From an uncultured Sutterella sp. (lineage in GTDB: Bacteria > Pseudomonadota > Gammaproteobacteria > Burkholderiales > Burkholderiaceae_F): a DNA stretch of 64,000 nucleotides. A model generated the notes under the pieces. It saw nothing but the letters and a program-made list of their open reading frames with translations, had not been told where the DNA came from and ran no database searches. The position numbers and the translations under genes are program-made. Shown one piece after another: positions 16,814-25,273 of the stretch. Numbering within the stretch: the stretch's first letter is position 1; each line of letters starts with the position of its first letter. The stretch spans positions 1-64,000 of the forward strand of contig UQUM01000003.1 of assembly GCA_900544255.1 (NCBI GenBank), in the 5' to 3' direction.

Positions 16814-17928
16814 CAGATTTTAGCGGTTGCCATCGGATCCGCGAGCGAGATGCGGGCGCCGATGAGCGGGGTCAAAAGCGGCGTGCCGAGGGCGTTTGCC
16901 GAAGCGCGGGCGGAAATGAGGGGGGCATTCCACGCGTGGCGGCTTAAGGCGTATTTACTGTTGTGGCAGGGCATGACGACACGGGGCGATAGATCCGTCA
17001 CGGCTCGTCGCCAAGAGGTCGGCATCATATGAATGTCCGACCAGTTTTTGTTGTATTGACCGTCTTCCATAATGGCGAGATCGGGCGAACCGAAAGCGTT
17101 TTTAACGGCGGCAAAATGCGATCCCCAGCCGGAGTCGCCCGAGAGATAAAGCGTGAAGCCCTTAATTTCCAAAACGTACCCAGCCCAGAGCGTGGTGTTC
17201 ATTATGAGGGTGCGGCCCGAAAAGTGTTGGCCGGGAACGCAGGTAAAACGAACGCCAGGGGCCGGTCGGATGTCTTCCCACCACACGGTTTCCGTGATGC
17301 GGCGGGGATCGTACCCCCAGGCTTCAAAGTGAGCGCCGACCCCTAAGGGGCAGACGACGTGCTTCACGCGGGAACGGATGTCGCGAATGACGGGGTAGTC
17401 CAAATGGTCGTAATGATCGTGCGTGATGAGAAGAATATCAATGACGGGCAGGTCGTCGGATTGATAGACATCTGCGCCCTTAAACGGCATAAAAAAGCCG
17501 GGAACCGGGCAGGCGGCGTTTAAGGCCGGATCGACGGCAATCGTAAGTCCCGCCGTCCGCAGCAAAAAGCCCGAGTGACCGAGCCATACCATTTCGCCGT
17601 CCTTTAACGTTCGGAGATCCGTTTTTTCATGCGGAATGACGATTGAGGGCTTCAATTCCGGGGATTTGTTCGCAAAGAGATGCCGCACTTTTTTCCAACG
17701 GGCTTCAGCTTCAGCCGGGCGTCCCGTGCCGCCGGGTTCGTTGAAAAATGCGCCGTCCCGCCAGAAGGGATTGGCCTTCATCCGACGCAGGCGTTCGCCT
17801 TGAGTGGGTGCACCGCCCATTTCCGTCGAGAGAAAACGCCCCCCTGCGACGGCGCCGACGGTGGACGTTGAGGCCGCTGCAGCCAGAGCGACGGGCAGTT
17901 TGAGAAAGGAACGACGGGAAAAGGACAT
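16804..17928 (-). CDS. Tat-exported metallo-beta-lactamase-fold hydrolase (NAPE-PLD/UlaG-like)
   Basis: A Tat-type signal (SRRSFLKLP, residues 4-12, then alanine-rich) suggests a periplasmic enzyme. The MBL zinc motif THDHYDHLD lies near residues 174-182, with a preceding WLGHSGFLLR typical of the UlaG/NAPE-phospholipase D branch. Later YLSGDSGWG and the C-terminal histidines (DIHMMP, MPCHNS) complete the metal site. Proteins of this branch hydrolyse phosphodiesters or lactones; the substrate here is unknown. Length 374 aa is normal. Confidence 0.85.
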   Translation of the reverse strand: MSFSRRSFLKLPVALAAAASTSTVGAVAGGRFLSTEMGGAPTQGERLRRMKANPFWRDGAFFNEPGGTGRPAEAEARWKKVRHLFANKSPELKPSIVIPHEKTDLRTLKDGEMVWLGHSGFLLRTAGLTIAVDPALNAACPVPGFFMPFKGADVYQSDDLPVIDILLITHDHYDHLDYPVIRDIRSRVKHVVCPLGVGAHFEAWGYDPRRITETVWWEDIRPAPGVRFTCVPGQHFSGRTLIMNTTLWAGYVLEIKGFTLYLSGDSGWGSHFAAVKNAFGSPDLAIMEDGQYNKNWSDIHMMPTSWRRAVTDLSPRVVMPCHNSKYALSRHAWNAPLISARASANALGTPLLTPLIGARISLADPMATAKIWWS

Positions 17929-18150
17929 GGTGCGGACAAAAAGGCAATCGAAATGAATAACCGCAGAATAGAAAATTCAGCGATGATCGGTGAAAATTAA
18001 GCGTAACAGGATTTAACGGCAACGACAGGATTGACGGCAAAACTGCTTGAAACGGATACAAATCTAAGCAAAATCGGCCTGGCGGTGCGAACATATCACC
18101 GCGTAAGGGCATTCGGAGGGGTTATTCCAACGCTTTTTACAAATCATTTG

Positions 18151-18184
18151 AAATAAAAAAAGCAGAGCGGTAAAACTCTGCTTT
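18151..18184 (-). terminator. Terminator of the H-NS-like gene
   Basis: Stem AAAGCAGAG (18159-18167) with CTCTGCTTT (18176-18184), followed on the minus strand by a run of seven T. Confidence 0.85.
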
Positions 18185-18203
18185 GAAAACGGAACAACGG
18201 AAA

Positions 18204-18515
18204 TTAATGAATTGCCATCGATTCAAGCGAATGCCCCGCCGCGATGGCTTCGGCAATCTTCTTGGGCTGACGGCCGCGGCCCGTCCATTCAAAACCGTCG
18301 GGCGTACGGTACTTGGGCTTCACAATACGCTTCACTTTTTCAGCAGGAACCGCAGCGCCTTCAGCGGCAATGCCGAGCTCATCCGCGGTGAAACCGAAAA
18401 GCGCGACAAGTTCTTTCGCGGTGGCCTTGGCCTGTTCGCGATACGCCTGCTTCTGTTCTTCGACCTGACGCTGCTGGTCGAGAACGGACTGAAAACCCTG
18501 GAAATCGAAAGACAC
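18204..18515 (-). CDS. H-NS family nucleoid-associated protein
   Basis: Short histone-like protein likely to bind and silence AT-rich DNA. The N-terminal half is helical and would form the dimerisation coil (about 1-45). The C-terminal DNA-binding motif KYRTPDGFEWTGRGRQPKK (about 68-86) contains the conserved W-[ST]-G-R-G-R-x-P core. The start is GTG with an AAAGGA ribosome binding site. It is monocistronic, with its own promoter-like sequence and terminator. A plausible silencer of the AT-rich accessory islands in this window, by inference only. Confidence 0.92.
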   Translation of the reverse strand: MSFDFQGFQSVLDQQRQVEEQKQAYREQAKATAKELVALFGFTADELGIAAEGAAVPAEKVKRIVKPKYRTPDGFEWTGRGRQPKKIAEAIAAGHSLESMAIH

Positions 18516-18556
18516 GATAAAATCCTTTCAAAGAGGAATAAAAACGAATAACCACC

Positions 18557-18587
18557 ATTATAAAATTAAGAACAAGTTATTCGTCAA
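18557..18587 (-). promoter_or_regulatory. Putative promoter of the H-NS-like gene
   Basis: On the minus strand TTGACG is followed 19 bp later by TATAAT; the spacing is long, though a shifted -10 (TTTATA) gives 17 bp. It lies in an AT-rich upstream region. Confidence 0.4.
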
Positions 18588-18609
18588 CTTGAGAAAGAAA
18601 TAAATACCG

Positions 18610-19245
18610 TTAATCGAGTATTTTGTCCGGATATTCACAGAAAGCGGCAATGGGGCATTCCGTGCAGTGAGGTTTTCGAGCCGTGCAGCAATAGCGCCCG
18701 TGCAGCAACAGCCAGTGATGGGCATTTAAAAGAAATTCTTTCGGCGTTACTTTTAACAGTTTTTCCGAAACGGCATCCGGGGTTTTCGCTGGTGCCAGTC
18801 CCGTGCGGTTCGCAACGCGGAAAATATGGGTATCCACGGCGATCGTCGGCTGATGAAACGCGACGTTTAAAACGACGTTCGCCGTTTTGGCACCGACCCC
18901 GGGGAGCGTGACGAGATCGTTAAAACGCGCGGGCACGTTTCCCCCGAACCGTTCGATCAACTGTCGGCAGGTTTCGATGACGTGCTTGGCTTTCGCTTTA
19001 TAAAGTCCGATCGTACGGATGTAGGGGATGAGCCCTGCTTCTCCGAGGCGCACGAAATCCTGCGGGGTTGAAGCGACGGGAAAGAGTTTTTCGGTGGCGG
19101 CGTTGACGCTTTTGTCGGTCGCCTGCGCCGAGAGCATGACGGCGACGAGGAGCTCAAAAGGCGTCGAAAAGTGAAGTTCGCTTTCCGGATCGGGGCGTTC
19201 GGCTGCAAGAATCCGGAAAATTTCGCGGCGGCGAAGGGCGTTCAT
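18610..19245 (-). CDS. nth: Endonuclease III (DNA glycosylase/AP lyase)
   Basis: Base-excision repair enzyme for oxidised pyrimidines. The helix-hairpin-helix LPGVGAKTANVVLN near residues 114-127 contains the catalytic Lys, followed by VDTHIFRVANR with the catalytic Asp. The C-terminal [4Fe-4S] cysteines are in CCTARKPHCTECPIAAFC. Length 211 aa is normal. It overlaps the upstream rnfB-like gene by 4 bp. Confidence 0.95.
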   Translation of the reverse strand: MNALRRREIFRILAAERPDPESELHFSTPFELLVAVMLSAQATDKSVNAATEKLFPVASTPQDFVRLGEAGLIPYIRTIGLYKAKAKHVIETCRQLIERFGGNVPARFNDLVTLPGVGAKTANVVLNVAFHQPTIAVDTHIFRVANRTGLAPAKTPDAVSEKLLKVTPKEFLLNAHHWLLLHGRYCCTARKPHCTECPIAAFCEYPDKILD

Positions 19246-19823
19246 TGTCGAACCTTTTGGCGTCGCTCGGCAAGAAGCGCCGACAGATTCGTCATCACCG
19301 CGGATTTGGCGTCTGACGCCGAGCGACGGTAAATGGCGTCATTTTGAGCGGCAAGCCGCGCCTTCTTGGCGTCAAAACGGCGCCTTGCACGCCGGGCATC
19401 GTCGTGATCCCAGACGTGGTCGGAATCCTGCATCGTGATGCAGTCCATGGGACAGGCGGGAATACAAAGCGCGCATCCCGTGCAGTAGGCGTCAATAACC
19501 GCGAAAAGGTGTTTGGGCGCACCGGTGAGGGCGTCCGTCGGGCAAACGCGCACGCAGCGCCGGCAGCCGATGCAGCGCGCGGCGTCAATCCGGGCGACGG
19601 CAAACGGGGCTTCGGTGCCGTACTCAGGATCGAGCGGCAGTTCGGGGCGGCCGGTGACGGCCGCCAACGCGCGAATCCCCGCCGCGCCCCCGGGGGGACA
19701 GCGGTTGATAGGGGTACCGGCCGCGATCGCGCGGGCGTACTCCGTGCAGCCCGTAAAACCGCACTGGCGGCACTGCGTCTGCGGAAGTGCGTCTTCAAGA
19801 CGCGCGATGAGATTCGTCGTCAT
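19242..19823 (-). CDS. RnfB-like electron-transport ferredoxin (Fe-S domain + two [4Fe-4S])
   Basis: The N-terminus carries a CxxCGFxGC Fe-S motif (residues 17-25) as in RnfB. Two ferredoxin motifs follow: CIGCRRCVRVCP near 86-97 and CTGCALCIPACP near 116-127. No N-terminal membrane helix is seen, so this is the short cytoplasmic form found beside nth in Betaproteobacteria rather than part of an Rnf complex; no rnfACDGE genes are present. The likely role is electron transfer linked to its neighbours fpr and fdxA, an inference from context. Confidence 0.85.
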   Translation of the reverse strand: MTTNLIARLEDALPQTQCRQCGFTGCTEYARAIAAGTPINRCPPGGAAGIRALAAVTGRPELPLDPEYGTEAPFAVARIDAARCIGCRRCVRVCPTDALTGAPKHLFAVIDAYCTGCALCIPACPMDCITMQDSDHVWDHDDARRARRRFDAKKARLAAQNDAIYRRSASDAKSAVMTNLSALLAERRQKVRQ

Positions 19824-20557
19824 TCCATCCAGAAATTTTCAACGAGCATCTGCCCGGGTTTGCCGAGACGGGGCGTCACAAAGCCGCGGGCCTTGAGAAT
19901 TTCCCGTACCGACTTCACCATGCCGGGGTTGCCGCACAGAAGCGCCCGCGAGTGCGTCTTTTCAATCGTGACGCCCGCAGCCTTTTCTAACGTCCCGTCG
20001 TTTAACGCGTCGGGAATGCGCTCGGACAACGTGCCGCCCCCTTCTCGGGTGACGCAGGAAATGACGGTGAGCTTGGCGTTTTTGCGCGTCAACCACGACA
20101 CATAATTCGTCTCATCGAGCGTCCGCACGCCGTGCACGAGAAAGACGCGCTCGTACCGTGCCATGACGGCTTCGTCCGAGGTCACCGCCATAAAGGGTGC
20201 GGCGCCGGTGCCGGAGGCGAAGAGCCACAGGTCTTTGCCTCCCGCTTCGAGTTTCTCCGGGAGAAGGAGCCCCCCCACTTCGGTGTCGATCAGAATTTCG
20301 TCGTTTTCCCGGAGGGCGTTTAATTTCGGCGACAGGGTGCCGTCTTTGACGTCGGCAATGAAAAAGTCGACGGTTTTGGCGCCTGCAGGCGACGCGATCG
20401 AATAGGCGCGGAACACGTCTTCGCCGTTGAGGGTGAGCCCCAACCGGGCGAATTCACCGGTTTTCCAAGTAAAGCCTTCGGGCTTTGCAAGCTGCAGGTG
20501 AATGACTTCCGACGCTACTTTGCGGGCAGAAGCCACTCGGGTGGTGACAATCGACAT
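19820..20557 (-). CDS. fpr: Ferredoxin-NADP(+) reductase
   Basis: FAD enzyme that exchanges electrons between NADPH and ferredoxin/flavodoxin. The FAD-binding motif RAYSIASP lies near residues 50-57, the NADP-binding block FASGTGAAPFMAV near 113-125, and the protein ends FWME, with an aromatic followed by a short extension as in bacterial Fpr. It sits 22 bp after fdxA and overlaps rnfB by 4 bp, so fdxA-fpr-rnfB-nth look co-transcribed. Confidence 0.92.
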   Translation of the reverse strand: MSIVTTRVASARKVASEVIHLQLAKPEGFTWKTGEFARLGLTLNGEDVFRAYSIASPAGAKTVDFFIADVKDGTLSPKLNALRENDEILIDTEVGGLLLPEKLEAGGKDLWLFASGTGAAPFMAVTSDEAVMARYERVFLVHGVRTLDETNYVSWLTRKNAKLTVISCVTREGGGTLSERIPDALNDGTLEKAAGVTIEKTHSRALLCGNPGMVKSVREILKARGFVTPRLGKPGQMLVENFWME

Positions 20558-20579
20558 GTACTCGCCTCTGAAAAGATAA

Positions 20580-20903
20580 TTAACGCTTCAAGAACTTGAT
20601 CTTGCCCTTTACGTCGCGCCATTGGTCGGCGTCGTCCGGGCAGGGCTTCTTACGGGTGATGGAAGGCCACTGGTGCGAGAGTTCGCGATTGAGTTCGATG
20701 AATTCCTGCTGATCCGCCGGCACGTCTTCTTCGGCAAAAATCGCGGCTTCCGGGCATTCCGGGACGCAGACCGCGCAGTCGATGCATTCATCGGGATCGA
20801 TGACGACGAAATTGGGGCCTTCGCGGAAGCAGTCGACGGGGCAGACATCGACGCAGTCGGTACGCTTGCAGTTGATGCAGCCTTCGCAAACAACGTGAGC
20901 CAT
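20580..20903 (-). CDS. fdxA: Seven-iron ferredoxin FdxA ([3Fe-4S][4Fe-4S])
   Basis: Small electron carrier. The N-terminal half has the cysteine pattern of 7Fe ferredoxins (CEGCINCKRTDCVDVCPVDC, then CIDCAVCVPECP). The family tail after residue 60 is present, ending KIKFLKR. Length 107 aa is typical. First gene of the operon that continues with fpr. Confidence 0.94.
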   Translation of the reverse strand: MAHVVCEGCINCKRTDCVDVCPVDCFREGPNFVVIDPDECIDCAVCVPECPEAAIFAEEDVPADQQEFIELNRELSHQWPSITRKKPCPDDADQWRDVKGKIKFLKR

Positions 20904-20995
20904 GGTATTAAGTTCTCCTGAAATGAGGAATTATTTTAAACAGAACCCACTATTTTACTGCGGTCGGTGGCGGATTTTTAGACGTCATGCATAAG

Positions 20996-21013
20996 GCCGA
21001 TAGAAAGATCGGC
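20996..21013 (-). other. Hairpin downstream of the 419-aa transposase-like gene
   Basis: GCCGAT / ATCGGC stem with a 6-nt loop just after the gene's end on the minus strand. The T tract is poor, so terminator function is uncertain. Confidence 0.35.
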
Positions 21014-21023
21014 GGGAGAAAGG

Positions 21024-22283
21024 TCAGACGACGGCTAAAAACGCCGCGGTACTTTGAGCCGCGCCCGCGGGTTCCGTGAAGAATTCGTTCGCTTCGGCCG
21101 GCGTCCACGCAGGCAGTCCCGCAATCGTGCGGCGGCGCTCTTCGTTTTTCTTTACCGCCTTGGCGATTTTCGTGATGACCGCCAGGTTGAGAATCACTGC
21201 GGCGTTGTGGGTGGCCGCGGCCGGGAAAAAGACGGTAACGGGAGCGGCTGTTTCTTCGTTGACGACGGCCGCCGCTCGTTTTAACCCCGGCAGTACCGGG
21301 GGCAGAGACGCCGCAAAAAGCGTTGTGCCCGAGGCCGTTTTACGGGAAAAAACGAGGCCTGCGCCCAACCCCGGCAGCGCTTTCTGAATGCTCTTGGGGA
21401 GTTTCGCACCGGCCGCGCCCGTAAAGACGCCGCGGTCGGTGTCGTGCAGAAGGCGTGCCGCTGCCGTGTCGCTCAACGCTTTTTCGACGGAGGCGGTGAG
21501 GGCGGAGGAGGCGGCGTCTTCGGGATCAAGCCTTGCCACCCAGTCGCAACCCGCTTCCAACGCGGCTTTGAAAAAGGGTTTCGCGGCCGGAGTGCCTTCG
21601 GCCGAAACGACGGCGTTCACATAGGCAAACCCTGCGGGAAGCGAGCCATCGGTGCTTATGGGGATGGAGAGCGTGGCTCGGGCGGCATCAAACGTGACGT
21701 CCGACGCCGGTAACGCAGCGGATTTCAGGTACCGCGAGAGCGCCGTAAAAAGCGACTTCTGCAGGTATTGACTCGTTTCAGAAGGCCGGAGGACGGCCAG
21801 AAAACGTCGGAAGGCTTCTTCGGTGAGTGCCACAGGGAGCGTTGCTGCGGCAACCCCCGCGAGGGCAGCCACAAACCCCGTGTGTCGTTCGTAGAAACGC
21901 GCGGCGTCCGCGGGCGTTGTGCCGCCCGTCAAAACGGAAAAAAAGACCGAGGTGAGGTAAACCGATGCGGGAACCGGTGGGGTTTCACCGGAAAGGTTGA
22001 CGTCGTCCGCTTTGCCGAAAACGTCGGGCAGTTCAAAGTGAGGTAGAGGGGCCGCAGGCACGGGAGCTGCCGGTTCTTCGGCGGCTTTGGAAAATTCCGC
22101 CTGCGCCGCGACGAGTGCGTATTGCGGCGCGGGCGTAAAGACGCCGTGTCGGATGATGCCGATAGAGGTGCGTTTGCCGGTGGCGGCGTCGTCGGCGAGG
22201 ACATACGCCGTCTCAGGATCCGCCGTCGGCTGCAGTTTGGCGCCGGGCGGGAGATCTGGATAACGCGCGGAATCTATCGGCAT
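21024..22283 (-). CDS. Uncharacterised 419-aa protein, probably a domesticated or decayed ISAs1-like transposase
   Basis: No standard functional annotation is obvious. Its order of blocks resembles ISAs1-type transposases. A short N-terminal segment (GIIRHGVFTPAPQYAL, about 42-57) is like the start of such proteins. A helical region (YLTSVFFSVLTGGTTPADAARFYE ... FRRFLAVLRPSE, about 107-172) resembles the DDE_Tnp_1-associated domain. AALEAGCDWVARLDPED (near 241) matches the segment after the second catalytic Asp. The C-terminal helix contains HNAAVILNLAVITKIAKAV. The catalytic positions are not intact: the second DDE Asp appears as Glu in SAEGT, and the HWxxEN glutamate motif is missing. The frame is uninterrupted with an AGAGG ribosome binding site, 9 bp after the UPF0210 gene, so it may be expressed. 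The assignment is inferred from memory of the family. Confidence 0.5.
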   Translation of the reverse strand: MPIDSARYPDLPPGAKLQPTADPETAYVLADDAATGKRTSIGIIRHGVFTPAPQYALVAAQAEFSKAAEEPAAPVPAAPLPHFELPDVFGKADDVNLSGETPPVPASVYLTSVFFSVLTGGTTPADAARFYERHTGFVAALAGVAAATLPVALTEEAFRRFLAVLRPSETSQYLQKSLFTALSRYLKSAALPASDVTFDAARATLSIPISTDGSLPAGFAYVNAVVSAEGTPAAKPFFKAALEAGCDWVARLDPEDAASSALTASVEKALSDTAAARLLHDTDRGVFTGAAGAKLPKSIQKALPGLGAGLVFSRKTASGTTLFAASLPPVLPGLKRAAAVVNEETAAPVTVFFPAAATHNAAVILNLAVITKIAKAVKKNEERRRTIAGLPAWTPAEANEFFTEPAGAAQSTAAFLAVV

Positions 22284-22292
22284 GGTGCCTCT

Positions 22293-23666
22293 TTAGTTTC
22301 TCAGACTGTGAATGGGAGCGGGGATGCGGCCGCCGAGGCTCGCGAACGTTGAGGAGTCGCCGCCCGGCACGCGGATCACGGCAGCTTCCCCTAAGAGGCC
22401 GCCGAACACCGCTTTGTCGCCCACGGTTTTTCCGGGGACCGGAATGACGCGTACGGCCGTCGTCTTGCCGTTGATCATGCCGATCGCACTTTCGTCGGCA
22501 ATCATGGCGGCAATCGTCTCAGCCGGCGTGTCCCCGGGGAGCGCAATCATATCAAGCCCCACGGAGCAGACGCTCGTCATGGCTTCGAGTTTTTCAAGCG
22601 TCAGGGCCCCGGAGCGGGCCGCGGCTTCAATCGCACTGTCTTCGCTCACGGGAATGAAGGCCCCCGAAAGCCCCCCGACGTTCCCCGACGCAAAAATGCC
22701 GCCTTTTTTCACGGCGTCGTTGAGCATGGCAAGAATTGCTGTGGTACCCGGGGCCCCGATCGAAGAAAGCCCCAGCGTTTGGAAGATTTCCCCGACGCTG
22801 TCGCCGACGGCAGGCGTGGGGGCTAAGGACAAATCCGCGACGCCGAAGGGAATCGCCATCTCGCGCGCCACGTTGCGGCCGATCAGTTCGCCCACGCGCG
22901 TTACTTTGTAGGCGGTGTGCTTGATGACGTCCGCGATTTCCGAAAGCGTCAGTTTGCGGCCGCTTTCGGCGATGGCGCGCTGCAGCGCCTTATTGACGAC
23001 GCCGGGGCCCGAGACGCCGACGTCGATTACTACGTCGGGTTCGCCCACGCCGAGGTAGGCGCCCGCCATGAAGGGGACGTCCTGCGGAATGTTGCAGAAG
23101 ACGACGAGTTTGGCGCAGCCGATGCCGTCCCTGTCCGCGGTGGCTTGCGCGACGTCCTTGATGCGCTGCCCCATGAGGGCGACGGCGTCCATGTTGATCC
23201 CGGCCTTGGTGCTCCCTACGTTGATCGAAGAGCAGATGCGGTCGGTTTCGGCAAGCGCTTCAGGAAGGGAATCAATGAGATTTCGTTCGCCGGGCGTCAT
23301 GCCCTTTTCGACGAGCGCCCCAAAGCCTCCGATAAAGTTGACGCCGACGTCCTTGGCGGCATCGTCCAGAATTTTGCAGGCTTTGACCATCTGGTCTCGT
23401 GTAAATCCTGCGCCCACGGTACCCATCGGGGATACGGCGATGCGTTTGTTGACGACGGGGATACCGTAGCGGTCGCCCACCATGTCGCAGGTTTCAACGA
23501 GGCGCTTCGCGTACTTACGGATTTTGCTGCGTACCTTCACTTCGAAGACGTCGAAGTCGTGGCTGGCGCAGTCAAAAAGGTTGATTCCGAGCGTCACCGT
23601 ACGTACGTCGAGGTGTTCGCTGCGGAGCATGTTGATGGTGGATAAAACTTCGCGTTCGCTCAGCAT
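22293..23666 (-). CDS. UPF0210 / PFL (DUF711) family protein
   Basis: A conserved 457-aa cytoplasmic protein of unknown activity, related to the glycyl-radical (PFL) fold family DUF711. Glycine-rich blocks such as VSPMGTVGAGFT, INVGSTKAGINMDAV, DVGVSGPGVV and the C-terminal GLDMIALPGDTPAETIAAMI are characteristic. It follows the ACT-domain protein by 12 bp; the UPF0237/UPF0210 pairing is conserved widely and suggests a shared regulatory function. Confidence 0.9.
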   Translation of the reverse strand: MLSEREVLSTINMLRSEHLDVRTVTLGINLFDCASHDFDVFEVKVRSKIRKYAKRLVETCDMVGDRYGIPVVNKRIAVSPMGTVGAGFTRDQMVKACKILDDAAKDVGVNFIGGFGALVEKGMTPGERNLIDSLPEALAETDRICSSINVGSTKAGINMDAVALMGQRIKDVAQATADRDGIGCAKLVVFCNIPQDVPFMAGAYLGVGEPDVVIDVGVSGPGVVNKALQRAIAESGRKLTLSEIADVIKHTAYKVTRVGELIGRNVAREMAIPFGVADLSLAPTPAVGDSVGEIFQTLGLSSIGAPGTTAILAMLNDAVKKGGIFASGNVGGLSGAFIPVSEDSAIEAAARSGALTLEKLEAMTSVCSVGLDMIALPGDTPAETIAAMIADESAIGMINGKTTAVRVIPVPGKTVGDKAVFGGLLGEAAVIRVPGGDSSTFASLGGRIPAPIHSLRN

Positions 23667-23678
23667 GACGGGGACTCC

Positions 23679-24239
23679 TTAGATAACTTCAACGCGGTGG
23701 ACGGCTTCGAAAATGGCGCGGTGCTGCATGGTGAGGTTGAGTCCCATCGTTTTGGCTCGTTCAATGAGTACTTTGTGCAGCGTGCGGGTGTCGAGTTCTT
23801 TGGGGATGCTCACTTCAAAAACCTGCATCGAAGTCGCTTCGTCCAAAGGGAAGGCCTGCAAGGCTTCGATGTTGATTCCCTGTTCGCCGAAGATGTGCGC
23901 AAACGTGCCCACGATGTCGTTGCGGTCAGGTCCGTAAACGCTGATGACGAAGGGCTCGGTGTCGGTTGAAACCGCAGTTTCGGTGTCGGCATCGCGCGTA
24001 ATGAAGGAAAGCGCGAGTTTCTTGACGGCTGCGGCTTTTTCGAGTTCGGCCGTGAGCGTGTCGTTCGTCATGCCGTCGGGACGGGTGACGAGGTAGATGC
24101 CGGCAAATTGGTGACTCAACGCGGCCTGCGTCATGCGGATGATGTTGCATTTAAGGCGCGTCATGACGGAAGAGACGCAGGCGACGATGCCGGGTTGATC
24201 TCGGCCGATGACGGCGACGAGGATGGGGGTGGCGGCCAT
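23679..24239 (-). CDS. Double ACT-domain protein (GcvR/UPF0237-like)
   Basis: Two ACT domains: the first starts at VAVIGRDQPGIVA (about residues 7-19) and the second at ISVYGPDRNDIVGTFA. These bind small ligands, usually amino acids; GcvR-type proteins act as regulatory partners. The ATG at 24239 is chosen because it has an AGGGAG ribosome binding site and the ACT domain begins at once; the frame is open to 24398 but that extension is low-complexity and unlike the family. Operon with the UPF0210 gene. Confidence 0.85.
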   Translation of the reverse strand: MAATPILVAVIGRDQPGIVACVSSVMTRLKCNIIRMTQAALSHQFAGIYLVTRPDGMTNDTLTAELEKAAAVKKLALSFITRDADTETAVSTDTEPFVISVYGPDRNDIVGTFAHIFGEQGINIEALQAFPLDEATSMQVFEVSIPKELDTRTLHKVLIERAKTMGLNLTMQHRAIFEAVHRVEVI

Positions 24240-24466
24240 AAGGACTCCCTTTGAAAGTGGATGCGGCGTCTGCCGCTGCAATCCAAAAATCATAGCTCCA
24301 AGGGGAGAGTGGGCGCTTGAGGGAATTGTCGCAGACGGCGGCTTTGAGGCCGTCATGGCGGTGTGAGGCCCATTTTGGCTAAAAAGCTCGATTTTCAATC
24401 GTTTGTCCCGTCGGCAGGGACGAAAACTGAAAATTCGGTACAGAAGAATTTACCTTCCGCGGTTGC

Positions 24467-25273
24467 TTACGAGGTTTCGACGGTGAACCGAGGAAAGGCG
24501 GCGAGCGCATTGCGACGGGATTCTTCCGCAATCACGTCAGGCGTGGTGTTCCTGAGAAGCGCCGCTTCCTGCGCGTACCGACGAATGTCCGCGGGATGCG
24601 TGCGGGTGTCGGCCGCTTCCCGGCGAAAGGGCGCCGGCATGTCGGGAGCGTCGGTTTCAAGAACATAGTCTTCCGATCCCAGGGACGCAAAGATTCGGCG
24701 GATACGCAGGCTTCCGGAATAAAGAAGCGCTCCGCCGAACCCGAGTTTGAAGCCGAGTTTTAAAAAGCGTTCGGCCTGAATTTCCGAACCGTTGAAGGCA
24801 TGAATGACGCCGCGGGTGACGTTGAGGCGCTTTAAGTGAGAATAAACGGCATCGACGGCGTGGCGCGCGTGGACGGACACGGGGAGGTCAAAATCCCGGG
24901 CAACTTTGAGCTGTTCGGAAAAAAGAAAGACCTGACGCTCCCAATTGAGTGTTTTCACAAAACCGTCAAGACCGATTTCGCCGACGGCGGCAAGCCGGGG
25001 ATCGTCCCGGACGAGGGTGAGGGCAGTACGGAGTTGATGCACGTCAGCCGTCACCGCGGCGTTGTCCTGCGGCAGAAAAAGCGGGTGAATGCCGAGGGCA
25101 TAGTGCCAACTGATGAAGTGAGCGGTGCTGCGGGTGACTTCGAATCCGGAAACGAAGCCCGCGCAGAGGAGCCCGTCCGTGACGCCGGCGGTAAGGGCTT
25201 CCTGAAGGAGTTCCGGCCGGTCGGTATCAAAGTCGGGGGCATCAAAGTGCGAATGGGTGTCAATCAGTTTCAC
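24467..25273 (-). CDS. tatD: TatD-family metal-dependent deoxyribonuclease
   Basis: TIM-barrel metallohydrolase, probably a 3'-5' exonuclease. DTHSHFDAPDF at residues 5-15 provides the first metal ligands, GEIGLDGF the conserved Glu, and VHARHA and IHAFNGS the next histidines, with ETDAPDMPAPF near the end. It overlaps lolD by 4 bp and is the last gene of the operon. The paralogue (TatD, YcfH or YjjV) is not certain. Confidence 0.9.
   Translation of the reverse strand: MKLIDTHSHFDAPDFDTDRPELLQEALTAGVTDGLLCAGFVSGFEVTRSTAHFISWHYALGIHPLFLPQDNAAVTADVHQLRTALTLVRDDPRLAAVGEIGLDGFVKTLNWERQVFLFSEQLKVARDFDLPVSVHARHAVDAVYSHLKRLNVTRGVIHAFNGSEIQAERFLKLGFKLGFGGALLYSGSLRIRRIFASLGSEDYVLETDAPDMPAPFRREAADTRTHPADIRRYAQEAALLRNTTPDVIAEESRRNALAAFPRFTVETS

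Noticed and set aside
24240..24398. N-terminal extension of the ACT-domain protein
   Set aside because: Low-complexity residues without homology; a strong ribosome binding site supports the ATG at 24239.
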